Part shown: positions 27,043-36,099 of the stretch, piece by piece
Numbering within the stretch: position 1 is the stretch's first letter
Layout: every line of letters starts with the position of its first letter
From: Verrucomicrobiaceae bacterium
GTDB taxonomy: Bacteria; Verrucomicrobiota; Verrucomicrobiia; Verrucomicrobiales; Verrucomicrobiaceae
Assembly (NCBI GenBank): GCA_016795485.1
Contig: JAEUHM010000025.1
Location: 62,001 to 126,000, forward strand
Length of the DNA stretch: 64,000 nucleotides
Direction: 5' to 3'
Made by a program: the position numbers and the translations under genes
The notes under the pieces: model-generated
What the model saw: only the letters and a program-made list of their open reading frames with translations
What the model was told of the DNA's origin: nothing
Databases searched by the model: none

Positions 27043-27522
27043 ATGGAACCATTACTCGCCTTGCTTCAGGCCAACAGCCAGCGCTCTCATTCAGAGCTGG
27101 CCAAGGAACTCAATACGACGGAATCCGATGTGGCAGCCCGCATCGCGGCCGCCGAGACGAGCGGTGTGATTCTGGGTTACCAGGCGGTGGTCGATCACAA
27201 CAAGGAGGTGGATCGTGGCGTCCAGGCCCTCATCGAAGTAAAAGTGAGCCCAGAACAAGGTGGAGGATTCGATCGTTTGGCTCGGCGCATTTCTCAATAC
27301 GATCAAGTGCGTGACTGCGTGCTCATGTCTGGCGACTACGACTTGGCCGTGACTGTGCAAGGTCGCGATCTTTATGATGTTGCACGGTTTGTGTCAGAGA
27401 AGCTCAGCACGCTTCGTGGTGTCTTGTCCACGGGTACATTGTTTGAACTCAAGTCATACAAACAAGCTGGGTTTATTGTCGACAATGGTCCTCCAGAGGA
27501 GCGGTTGCCTGTGACTCCTTGA
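27043..27522 (+). CDS. Lrp/AsnC-family transcriptional regulator
   Basis: A 159-aa regulator. ATG 27043 (MEPLLALLQANSQRSHSELA) is preferred over 27013 because the winged-helix region begins right after it (AKELNTTESDVAARIAAAE as the recognition part). The C-terminal half fits the RAM/AsnC ligand-binding domain (ALIEVKVSPEQGGGFDRLAR, VRDCVLMSGDYDLAVTVQG). It ends 18 bases before the aminotransferase start, so the two are co-transcribed. Lrp-aminotransferase pairs are common and suggest control by an amino acid or keto acid that the enzyme handles. Confidence 0.9.
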   Translation: MEPLLALLQANSQRSHSELAKELNTTESDVAARIAAAETSGVILGYQAVVDHNKEVDRGVQALIEVKVSPEQGGGFDRLARRISQYDQVRDCVLMSGDYDLAVTVQGRDLYDVARFVSEKLSTLRGVLSTGTLFELKSYKQAGFIVDNGPPEERLPVTP

Positions 27523-27540
27523 TCTGCTCAACCACTGCTC

Positions 27541-28713
27541 ATGGACTACCAAAGCCTGCTTTCCAGGCAGATCGTCGATCTGCCCCGTTCCGGTATCCGG
27601 GACTTTTTTGAACTTGTCATCGGACGCCCCGATGTGATTTCCCTCGGAGTGGGGGAGCCCGATAAGCCAACTCCATGGCCCATTCGTGAAGCTGCTATTC
27701 GCTCAATTGAGAAGGGACAGACGTCTTACACCTCAAATCTTGGCCTTGAGCCACTGCGGAACGAAATCTCCCGCTATGTGGAAGAGAACTACAACGTGAG
27801 CTACGATCCAAAATCAGAGATCCTGGTGACTGTTGGCGTCTCCGAGGGATTGGATTTGGCTATTCGTGCGGTGATCAATCCTGGGGATGAGATCATTTAT
27901 CATGAGCCGTGCTACGTGAGTTACAATCCGAGCATTCAAATGGCCTATGGCGTGCCCGTGCCTGTGAATGCGAGTCCTGCTCACGATTTCGCTGTGCTGG
28001 CAAGTGACATTGAAAAAGCCATCACGCCAAAGACAAAGGTGATCATGCTTAATTTCCCAACGAATCCAACAGGTGGCATACAGCCGGTGGAGGAGTTGGA
28101 GAAGATAGCGGCACTGGCCATCAAGCACAATTTGATCGTCTTCACTGATGAGATCTACTCAGAGTTGCTCTACGATGGCAGGACTCACACGTCGATTGCC
28201 TCGTTGCCAGGTATGAAAGAGCGCACTGTGTTTTTTCATGGTTTCAGCAAGGCTTTTGCGATGACTGGCTGGCGCTTGGGTTATGCGTGTGCCCCAGCGC
28301 CATTGCGGGAAGCAATGATGAAGATTCATCAGTACTGCATGTTGTGTGCTCCGATCATGAGCCAAGTGGCTGCGATTGAAGCCCTGAAATTGGGGAAACT
28401 GGCTTACGAAGAGATGCGCGCTAGCTACGAGCAGCGGCGTAATAAGATTGTCGGTCGCCTCAATGCCATGGGCTTACCTACTTTCATGCCGGGCGGTGCA
28501 TTTTATTGCTTCCCCGACATCAGAAGCACTGGGATGACGAGCAAAGAGTTTGCGATCAAGCTGTTAGAAGAGAAAAGCGTGGCGGTGGTGCCAGGACCTC
28601 CTTTTGGAGCGATCGGTGAGGGGTTTGTGCGTTGCTGTTATGCCACGGACACCAACCTGATCGATAAGGCTATGGATCTGATGGCGGCTTTCGTTGCAGA
28701 GCACCGCAAATGA
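27541..28713 (+). CDS. PLP-dependent aminotransferase, class I/II
   Basis: A 390-aa fold-type I aminotransferase. It has SLGVGEPDKPTPWPI at the start, the substrate-arginine region, NFPTNPTGG at about 171, the PLP-contacting Asp in TDEIYSELLY, and the Schiff-base lysine K237 in FSKAFAMTGWRLGY. Length is normal for the AAT I-gamma group (aspartate, alanine or aromatic aminotransferases). It is cytoplasmic. It lies between the Lrp gene (18 bases) and the CAAX-protease-like gene (4-base overlap, ATGA). The exact amino donor cannot be fixed. Confidence 0.93.
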   Translation: MDYQSLLSRQIVDLPRSGIRDFFELVIGRPDVISLGVGEPDKPTPWPIREAAIRSIEKGQTSYTSNLGLEPLRNEISRYVEENYNVSYDPKSEILVTVGVSEGLDLAIRAVINPGDEIIYHEPCYVSYNPSIQMAYGVPVPVNASPAHDFAVLASDIEKAITPKTKVIMLNFPTNPTGGIQPVEELEKIAALAIKHNLIVFTDEIYSELLYDGRTHTSIASLPGMKERTVFFHGFSKAFAMTGWRLGYACAPAPLREAMMKIHQYCMLCAPIMSQVAAIEALKLGKLAYEEMRASYEQRRNKIVGRLNAMGLPTFMPGGAFYCFPDIRSTGMTSKEFAIKLLEEKSVAVVPGPPFGAIGEGFVRCCYATDTNLIDKAMDLMAAFVAEHRK

Positions 28714-29450
28714 CATTATTACGCCCGTCCCCTGCTGTGGCTCATGCAGCGCCGTTGGTGCTGTTCATGCTGATCACAGAGGTGACGGGGTTCTTCCGCT
28801 TGGAGAACGGTGGCGCACCGTGGTATGTCCGCGCGCCCGAGCACTGGGTCTACCCGCTTCAGTGCATCATCCTTGGAGCAGTGCTTTGGACGTGGCGAAA
28901 GAGTTACGTGTTGAGTCCATGGACTGGATTCACGCTCGCCGTTGGTTGTGGCGTAGTGGGGATAGCCGTGTGGTTGATGCCAGGACTACTCTATGAGCGT
29001 TGGATCGGGGCGGGAAGTGCGCCTTCCTGGTGGGAGTGGGTGGGTTTGGTGCCTCACAAAGATGGATTTTATCCTGGGGTGTTCGCTGATGGCTCTGCGG
29101 CCTGGTGGGGCACGGTTTTGCTGCGATTTGTGCGCATGGTTATCATTGTGCCGTTGGTGGAGGAGTTATTCTGGCGTGGATTCTTGATGCGCTACTTGCA
29201 GGCAGGCGACAAAAGCATACTGAGCGTGCCATTTGGCCAGCATTCTTGGTCGGCATTCTGGGTAACCACATTGGCCGTCACGTTCGTGCATCACGCCTCG
29301 GATCGACCAGCAGCATTTGTTTGGGGTTCTTTGGTCTATTGGGTGGCAGTGAAAACGAAAAGCCTAGGCGCGTGTGTATTAATGCATGCGGTGGGGAATC
29401 TCCTGCTTGGTCTCCACATCATCAACACCCAGCAGTGGGGCTATTGGTGA
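28710..29450 (+). CDS. CPBP (CAAX-protease-like) membrane protein
   Basis: A 246-aa membrane protein with about seven hydrophobic segments. The three motifs of the CPBP/ABI family are present: EELFWRGFLMR with E151 E152 and R156, FVHHASDR with H194/H195, and LMHAVGN near residue 229. These are the putative catalytic glutamates and histidines of intramembrane glutamic proteases. The layout, with an aromatic-rich first half, resembles the CAAX-protease-related family found beside exosortase systems; no exosortase gene is in this window. Start overlaps the aminotransferase stop by 4 bases, so expression is coupled. Confidence 0.85.
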   Translation: MTLLRPSPAVAHAAPLVLFMLITEVTGFFRLENGGAPWYVRAPEHWVYPLQCIILGAVLWTWRKSYVLSPWTGFTLAVGCGVVGIAVWLMPGLLYERWIGAGSAPSWWEWVGLVPHKDGFYPGVFADGSAAWWGTVLLRFVRMVIIVPLVEELFWRGFLMRYLQAGDKSILSVPFGQHSWSAFWVTTLAVTFVHHASDRPAAFVWGSLVYWVAVKTKSLGACVLMHAVGNLLLGLHIINTQQWGYW

Positions 29451-29492
29451 GGCACGCTTGTCTCAGCGCTAAGTCGTGCCTATGGTAAGAGC

Positions 29493-32400
29493 ATGAACTT
29501 GCGTGTGGTCGTAGGAGTCGTTTTCTGCCTTTGGGTGGCGGACGGACTGGCTTTCGCTCAGGACAAAAAAGGCGCTGAGTGGTCTGATAAAGACACACGC
29601 TTGGCCACGGAATACCTGGAACTTCTCGTCGACTCCCCAGAGTATGGTCGTGTGGTGGACCTTTTGTGGGATCTATATCAGCAGAAGGATAGCACCAAAC
29701 TTTTGCTCGAGAACGTTCATGCTCAAGCCACTGCGTCTGGACATGCCCATCTACTTTTGGTGGAGGCGCATCTCGTCCGCCGAAGCGGTGATTTGAAAAA
29801 GGCTGCAGATCTTTATGATGCCATTCTGAAGACAACTCCAGACCTTGCGCCAGCCATGCAAGCTCGGGCTGATGTGGCCATTGAACTTGGCGACTCGTCA
29901 CGCGCTATCATGCTACTACAGAAACTTGCTGTGGCGATTGCTGAGCCCAGCATCTGGCTCCGGGTGGCAGAACTTGAGCTAGCACTCGCCAAAGTAGACA
30001 ATGCTGCACGAGCATGGGAAGAGGCGTTGAAACTTCGGCCTCAGGATCTAGAACTGGCTCGCAATGTCGCCCAGCATCTTCTGCGGGCGGGCCTGCCTGA
30101 ACGCGCAGAAGCACACTTGTTGCGACTTTCGCAATCCGCTCCTCCAGCACAGAGGATCGATGCCCTGTTGGATCTAGCCAGAGTGCGGGAACACGCTGAT
30201 CGTGCGAAAGAAGCAGATTCGGCGCTCTCGGCGGCATTAGAAATGGTGGACTTTCGTGATGCGCGGTACGCGGAAATTTTTCGCCGCAGGGTGAGGCTGC
30301 ACGAGCGCTTCGGCACGCTCGAACAGTTCAAGGATGCCTGCATCGCTGCTGCCAAAAGGAAGGAGGCCACCGAGCGAGAACTTTTTGATGCAAGCCGTGT
30401 CCATGAACTCACGGCAGAAGCTGATGAACAGATCGTTTGGTTGCGTGCACTGGTTAAGCATTCGCCCGAAACAGGGGATTATCGCTGGGAACTGGTGCGT
30501 GCCTTGCTAGACCACGAGGGTGCAGCCGAAGCAGCCCGACTTTTGGACGAGCACCTTTCAAGTAACACCGCCTCCTCGCCTGCGGTCATTCTCCTCCGGG
30601 CGGAAGCCGATCTGAGGCTCAGTCATGCTCAGGAAGGCTCTCGTCGTCTACTGAAGCTGTTGGAAGAGCATCCAAATGAAGGCGATATCGAGAAACAAGT
30701 GCTCGCTTTTGCTCAGGAGCGTTCGTTGGATGATGTGCTACAACACATTTATGAGGCGAGGCTCAATCGCAGTCCCAATCAGCCTGAGGCAGTCTACGCT
30801 CTTGCAGGATTTCATCGGTCACGCAATCGCGTTGATGATGCAGGAAAACTGCTCCGAACGTTTGCAGACTCAGCGTCAGATCCTGTAGAACGTGCGCGTC
30901 GATTGGCTGAGGCTGCCGCTTTCATGGCTAGTGCTGGGAGTCGTGATGAGGCGTTAAAACTCCAAGAGGAGGCGGTAAAGCTGGCGGGCAATCAACCAGA
31001 AGTCCTGCTGCGGCTTGCAGACATGATGCTCGCTGGTGATGAGAGCAACGAGGCGCTTCCTAAGCTTGAGGCTGCAGTTGCCGCAGCAAGGTCCTTGGAG
31101 GAGAGGACAGACATCGATGAGCGTCTTTATGCCTTGTTAGCAGGGACAAAAGCCCAGGCAAAGATTGAGCCGACTGTCAGCATAACGTCAGGTGATTTTC
31201 GTCTGCCCAGTTACATCACAGGAGATGGATTTGGCTCTGGTGAGCCCGTGGAAGAGAAGAAAATGGCACCATCTGAAGCCGTGCAGGAATACGCGGAGAA
31301 TCTCGTCGAAGCGGCACGGCAACCCAACGCCAAAGAGGCTGTAGTGCAACGTGCCGTTTGGTGGGCACAACGAGCCGGCATGAGCGAAGTGGTATACGAG
31401 CTTTTGCGGAGGCTACTACTGCGTTCTCAGAGTGAGCCAGTCCCAGTTGTGGACCAACGGTTCTATTTGGACATCGTCCTTGCTGAAGAAGACCGCTTTT
31501 TTGCACGCCGCCTATTGTTGGATCTATTGCAACGGGACGCTACAAACTCCATGCAGTATCTTCTGCGGCTCGCGGAGATCGCACTTGCCGACCAGCGGCC
31601 TGACCGAGCTATAACCCACCTGCAAGATGCTCTCAAACAGCACCCAGACTCAGAGCCGCTTCTCAATGCACTATCGCAATGTTTTATGCTGAGTCGGAAG
31701 GTCGATGCAGCGGTCGTACTATGGCCTGCGGCGATCAAGCGCGCCAACGGAGCTGCCGCCGCAGCGATGAGAGAGCGGTACTCTGAGCTGTTGCTGCGTG
31801 TGAACCGACTACCCGCCTACATCGAAGTTCAGGTGGACCAGCTTGAAGCCGAAGCGGACATCAAGAAGCGTCGGGAAGTATTCAAGCGCTTCCTCGACAG
31901 GGTGACCTACTCTGATCCTGTCGGGGGTGAACTCGCGGCGAATGTTATGCAAGACCGTCTGAAGCAGATCGAGACTCGGCTGCTAGAGCGTGCTAACCGA
32001 CATCCATTTGACGGATTCTATCAAGAGGCACTCGCTGCCATTTTTGATCGGCGGGGCGACTCAAATCGCGCCTTCCAAGCCATGAAACAGGCTTATTACA
32101 CTTCCCCTGACGCTGCATTTTCTCTAGAGAACCTGCGAGATGCGGCGGTGAAAAGCGGTGATCAGAAAGCAGCCATCTATTTTCAGAAGCAAGTGGCTGC
32201 CTACGCACCTGCAAGTGAACAAGCAGCGGAAGCGCGGCGTCTCGTCCAGATGCTGGAAAGCGCATTCCAGATGGCAGAGGCGGACAAAGTACGCCGCAGG
32301 CTTGAGAATCGATTTTCACAAGACCCTGTGGCGCTGGAGGACCTCGCCCGCCACTATAGCGATACCGGACAACTCGAGGCAGAACGACGGGTATATGAGC

Positions 32401-35400
32401 AGATCAAGAAGGTGAAAGCGTGGGATGCCAGAGGCACTCTTAGGCTGGCCCTCACATGCCTCGCCTTGGGGGACGAACCCGCTGCCATTGCTCATCTGAA
32501 TGATCTACTATCGCGCACCACAGCGCGAAACTCCCTCAAGTCACTGCCTCCAGAACGTTGGCCGTATCCGTTAACTGATGAGCGCAAGAATGATCACTCA
32601 GGCACTCTTTCCGAGATTGTATCTCTTTTGGAAGAGACACAGCACCTTGCCAAAGATGACAAGGAGCGGCTGCGGACCTTCCTGTCCTACCCGCGTCCAG
32701 AGTTCGCACGACTTCCAGACGATGTGTCATTGGTGAGGTTAAGGGCTATCGAGGAACTAGCTCGCTTGACTGCTCGGAACGGAGAGCAAGCTCTCCGAGA
32801 TTGGATAGATCGTTGGGACAAAGACCTGACCAGCCCCGAGATTGAGCGGCTTTGGGCACTGTACTACGCCAATGCCAACAAAGAACTGCACAAAAGGATA
32901 ACCGCCATTCTTGGTGATGCCGAAACATTGGATGCTCGTTTCGTGTACGTTTGGGTCTGCGTCAGGTCCAATGGCATGTCTGAAGCGGTTCGATGGCTGG
33001 AACGACTCAATCTGAGGGCTGAAGGTCCTGCAAAAGCGAGAGCAGTGATCCAAACGGCTCTGGAGATATTGACGGCTACGACCAATTTTCGATTCACCGA
33101 GGATGATATTCGGATCGTCGGACGCTGTCAGTTGTTCAACACGCAGATGTTGGAGCAGTTAGTTAAGGAACTCCAGCAGCGTGAGCAGTATCGAGAAGCG
33201 ATGGCACTGACGGAATGTCTCCGAGATCGATCACCCGACTTGCATGGCACTTACTCTTTCGCGTTGGCCAGCTTTGCGGAATCCGCTGAGGACTGGCAAA
33301 GGCAACGAGCCTATCTCATGGATGTAATCGAGGGGCCGCTAGCACAGGGATTCGTGGACAATAATGCTGAAGACCCATTTCTCCGTAGCGTGGTCGCCCT
33401 GTACCGACTCATGCGTACGCCGCAGGAGCGCCAAGCGATTGTTTTGAAAGCAGACCAGCGCCTTCAGAAGGCACCAGACACCTCATTCAATCGCATGAGA
33501 CGCTCTGCACTTGCGTCTTTGTTCGGGGCAGATGGGTTTGCTGCTAGGAAACTGGCGGACATGGCCGGTGGACCGCTGCTTTCCGCACGTCCGATCATTG
33601 ATCCCTCACCGCAGGTAATGCCACAGAGTCTTTCCCGTGGAGACAGCTCACACCTTCGTGGCTACTGGGAAGAGGTCCGGCTGCTAGGCTCCATTCTTGG
33701 CCAGCAGGGCTTTGGAGAAATGGTAGCGGACATGGACAACATTCTGGAGAGCCGCATTGGAGGTGCGCAACTTGGGCCTCGTCCCAGTGATTCATTTGGC
33801 CAGTGGAGAATGGCGCGGCTAATCCGGGAGTTGCGAGAAGCTAGCTTCCCTGAGCGGCAGAGAATGATACGCGAGTATCTCGCGTCCGTAGACATGAAGG
33901 AAGAGGACAGTGTGGAAACGCTGACTGATCTTGGACGAGAGCTTGAAGTGCACGGATTTGTAAGGGAGTGCATTGAGGTTTATCAAGGACTGCCGGGAAG
34001 AGCTCCCACAAACACCACCTTTGCCGAGTATTACATTCGTGTTTGTGAACAGGGCATGGAGCCGGAGCCTGGGCGTGCGTATGTGGCAAGTTTGTTCGGC
34101 AAGGACCCCGTATACAAGCCGCAGGGACTCGGAGACGAAACGCTACGGGAGAAACACGCACGTTTCCTTGCCATGAAACGTGATTTCGCTGGCTTGCGGG
34201 CATTTGGCTTTCGCCAGGATGGGCAGTTTAGCAAAGTACTGACAGGCCGGATACCGCCTGAAGCGCCCTATCTTCGGGAACTCGCCTTGCTTTTGGAGCG
34301 TGATGGAGACCAGACTGGTGCATTGGCTATTTGGGATAGGCTGGAACTTGTATTTAGGAATGGCACACCGGATAGCCCTCCGCCTCCAGATGTGGAATGT
34401 GCCGTTCATCGTGTGAAACTAAATGATGCTCTCGGCACCAAGGGACGAGCTCATGCCATTGCTGTCGAAGTGGATGTGAAGACTGCTGTAGATGATCTTA
34501 ACCTAGAACTTCTAAAGCTGCGGTCCCAGTTGGCGGCCAACCTCGGGAAATGGGATGATATGCAAAAGCTGATGGCTCTGGCAGTCACGCAGAAGTCCGT
34601 ACCGTTTTCCGTGCACCTAGGAATGCTGCTGGAGAAACATCAGCGGAGAAACGAGGCGCTTAGCTTTCTCACGCAGGCTGAACGGAGTTCCAAGGATGCA
34701 GTGGACCGGTTTCAGTTGAGGCTCGAGTTTCTGCAATTGCTTGCGCTGGATTCGAAATGGAGCCCGCAGACATCGCGTCCGCAGATTGCTGTTCTCTTTA
34801 GAGGAGAAGTGCGGGACAAAACTACCCTGGAGGCGCTGTTGTCCTGGTTGCGTCAACAGAGCTCAAGCTCCAACGCTGCATCGTGGGTTGAGCTACTCAA
34901 AGCGGAGACTCGGGCAGCACCTGACAAGCAGGTCGCGGCTCTTGCATTGAGCGCTTTCGCCACCCATCTTCCTCCTGGTCAATTGCCAGTCGAGTTTAGC
35001 CGCACGTGGAAGATAGGTGGCGAACAAGACCGCATCTGCATGGAACTCACTGCATTTGAGTTGCATCGCCACAAACGTTTCCAATGGGCACAGCAGGTCT
35101 GTGATGTATTGGCCGCCATCCCAGGGGGAACCGACCCTCGTTTATTGCCCGTGTCCGCCCTTGTAGCAGGTGGTCTCGGAGATCGTGCTCTCCAGGATGA
35201 GCTTTTTGCCGAGATCACTCAGTACTCGCTGCCTGGCGGGCAACGGACCCTTGAGTGGGCTGCGGCCTTTGAACAAATTGGGCGTCCTGATCTTGCACGT
35301 GAGGTATTTGATCTGAGTCTCCGGCGCATCAGCCGCGCCTACACACCTGGGGCGGATCTCATTCGAAGCTATTCCAAGTTTCTTATCAAACAGAGAGACT

Positions 35401-35585
35401 TTGAAGGAGCTGAGCGCCTGCTGATGAAGCACTATGCAACCTTCCTCCAAGACGCAGCGGGACCCGTGATCGATCTCTATACGGCATGGGGCAGGGAGAA
35501 GTCGATCCGAGATGAGCTTCCCAAGTTCTTCATGCCTGAAGGGCTCCTGATTGAGATCCAATACCGACTTGGGCAAAAATGGTGA
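29493..35585 (+). CDS. Giant secreted TPR-repeat protein
   Basis: A 2030-aa protein with a signal peptide (MNLRVVVGVVFCLWVADGLAFA). Nearly the whole mature chain is alpha-helical TPR-like repeats, visible as recurring 'A..L...GD...A...L..A....P' patterns (HLVRRSGDLKKAADLYDAIL, IALADQRPDRAITHLQDALK, LLERDGDQTGALAIWDRLEL). No enzymatic motif was found. Such solenoids act as scaffolds for periplasmic or outer-membrane complexes. The gene begins 42 bases after the CPBP gene, and the cytochrome lipoprotein follows on the same strand. The length is far above ordinary TPR proteins; the frame has no interruption. Confidence 0.85.
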   Translation: MNLRVVVGVVFCLWVADGLAFAQDKKGAEWSDKDTRLATEYLELLVDSPEYGRVVDLLWDLYQQKDSTKLLLENVHAQATASGHAHLLLVEAHLVRRSGDLKKAADLYDAILKTTPDLAPAMQARADVAIELGDSSRAIMLLQKLAVAIAEPSIWLRVAELELALAKVDNAARAWEEALKLRPQDLELARNVAQHLLRAGLPERAEAHLLRLSQSAPPAQRIDALLDLARVREHADRAKEADSALSAALEMVDFRDARYAEIFRRRVRLHERFGTLEQFKDACIAAAKRKEATERELFDASRVHELTAEADEQIVWLRALVKHSPETGDYRWELVRALLDHEGAAEAARLLDEHLSSNTASSPAVILLRAEADLRLSHAQEGSRRLLKLLEEHPNEGDIEKQVLAFAQERSLDDVLQHIYEARLNRSPNQPEAVYALAGFHRSRNRVDDAGKLLRTFADSASDPVERARRLAEAAAFMASAGSRDEALKLQEEAVKLAGNQPEVLLRLADMMLAGDESNEALPKLEAAVAAARSLEERTDIDERLYALLAGTKAQAKIEPTVSITSGDFRLPSYITGDGFGSGEPVEEKKMAPSEAVQEYAENLVEAARQPNAKEAVVQRAVWWAQRAGMSEVVYELLRRLLLRSQSEPVPVVDQRFYLDIVLAEEDRFFARRLLLDLLQRDATNSMQYLLRLAEIALADQRPDRAITHLQDALKQHPDSEPLLNALSQCFMLSRKVDAAVVLWPAAIKRANGAAAAAMRERYSELLLRVNRLPAYIEVQVDQLEAEADIKKRREVFKRFLDRVTYSDPVGGELAANVMQDRLKQIETRLLERANRHPFDGFYQEALAAIFDRRGDSNRAFQAMKQAYYTSPDAAFSLENLRDAAVKSGDQKAAIYFQKQVAAYAPASEQAAEARRLVQMLESAFQMAEADKVRRRLENRFSQDPVALEDLARHYSDTGQLEAERRVYEQIKKVKAWDARGTLRLALTCLALGDEPAAIAHLNDLLSRTTARNSLKSLPPERWPYPLTDERKNDHSGTLSEIVSLLEETQHLAKDDKERLRTFLSYPRPEFARLPDDVSLVRLRAIEELARLTARNGEQALRDWIDRWDKDLTSPEIERLWALYYANANKELHKRITAILGDAETLDARFVYVWVCVRSNGMSEAVRWLERLNLRAEGPAKARAVIQTALEILTATTNFRFTEDDIRIVGRCQLFNTQMLEQLVKELQQREQYREAMALTECLRDRSPDLHGTYSFALASFAESAEDWQRQRAYLMDVIEGPLAQGFVDNNAEDPFLRSVVALYRLMRTPQERQAIVLKADQRLQKAPDTSFNRMRRSALASLFGADGFAARKLADMAGGPLLSARPIIDPSPQVMPQSLSRGDSSHLRGYWEEVRLLGSILGQQGFGEMVADMDNILESRIGGAQLGPRPSDSFGQWRMARLIRELREASFPERQRMIREYLASVDMKEEDSVETLTDLGRELEVHGFVRECIEVYQGLPGRAPTNTTFAEYYIRVCEQGMEPEPGRAYVASLFGKDPVYKPQGLGDETLREKHARFLAMKRDFAGLRAFGFRQDGQFSKVLTGRIPPEAPYLRELALLLERDGDQTGALAIWDRLELVFRNGTPDSPPPPDVECAVHRVKLNDALGTKGRAHAIAVEVDVKTAVDDLNLELLKLRSQLAANLGKWDDMQKLMALAVTQKSVPFSVHLGMLLEKHQRRNEALSFLTQAERSSKDAVDRFQLRLEFLQLLALDSKWSPQTSRPQIAVLFRGEVRDKTTLEALLSWLRQQSSSSNAASWVELLKAETRAAPDKQVAALALSAFATHLPPGQLPVEFSRTWKIGGEQDRICMELTAFELHRHKRFQWAQQVCDVLAAIPGGTDPRLLPVSALVAGGLGDRALQDELFAEITQYSLPGGQRTLEWAAAFEQIGRPDLAREVFDLSLRRISRAYTPGADLIRSYSKFLIKQRDFEGAERLLMKHYATFLQDAAGPVIDLYTAWGREKSIRDELPKFFMPEGLLIEIQYRLGQKW

Positions 35586-35644
35586 AACAATCGCCGCTTC
35601 TCGTCCGCGATTGCAGAATCCTCGCTCCAGTGCGAAGGATAGAC

Positions 35645-36091
35645 ATGCGCACGTTCACTCTTTCGTCTCTCTGCCTGCTGCTGTTCACGAGTTGTCAGAC
35701 TCCTGAAGGTGGCACCTCCATTATTGGAAAGGATGTGCTGTCTGCTGATGAGATCCATCTTGCCAAGAGGAATCCTGACTTTGAGAAACACGTTAAGCCT
35801 ATCCTCCAGACCAAATGCGTGATGTGTCACACCATGGAAGCTCAGCCGAACAAGATGAGTCTGGCAAATCGGGCAGAGGCTCAGCGCTCCGGTGCTATTG
35901 GCGGAATGATCGTGCCGGGCAACCCTGAACAAAGTTCCTTGTTGATGCGTCTCGGCGAAAGCCCAACGCACCTAAAAGCAATGCCTCCCGTGGGAGAGAG
36001 GCTGACAAAGAATGAAGTCCAGATTCTACGGCGGTGGATCAAAAACGGTGCAAATTGGCCAAAAGGCGATGCCGGAACCGTTCAGTTCTGA
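35645..36091 (+). CDS. c-type cytochrome lipoprotein (PSCyt1-like)
   Basis: A 148-aa lipoprotein. The frame extends back to 35579, but ATG 35645 gives a lipoprotein signal peptide with lipobox LFTSC (C17). A single haem motif CVMCH lies at residues 58-62. The following parts (EAQRSGAIGGMIVPGNPEQS, LLMRLGES, KAMPPVGERLTKNEVQ, LRRWIKNGANWP) are the standard planctomycete cytochrome C module, usually found at the N-terminus of much larger proteins. Here it stands alone. It starts 59 bases after the giant TPR gene and is convergent with the DUF4175-like gene (8-base gap). Confidence 0.9.
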   Translation: MRTFTLSSLCLLLFTSCQTPEGGTSIIGKDVLSADEIHLAKRNPDFEKHVKPILQTKCVMCHTMEAQPNKMSLANRAEAQRSGAIGGMIVPGNPEQSSLLMRLGESPTHLKAMPPVGERLTKNEVQILRRWIKNGANWPKGDAGTVQF

Positions 36092-36099
36092 GGTAAAGT

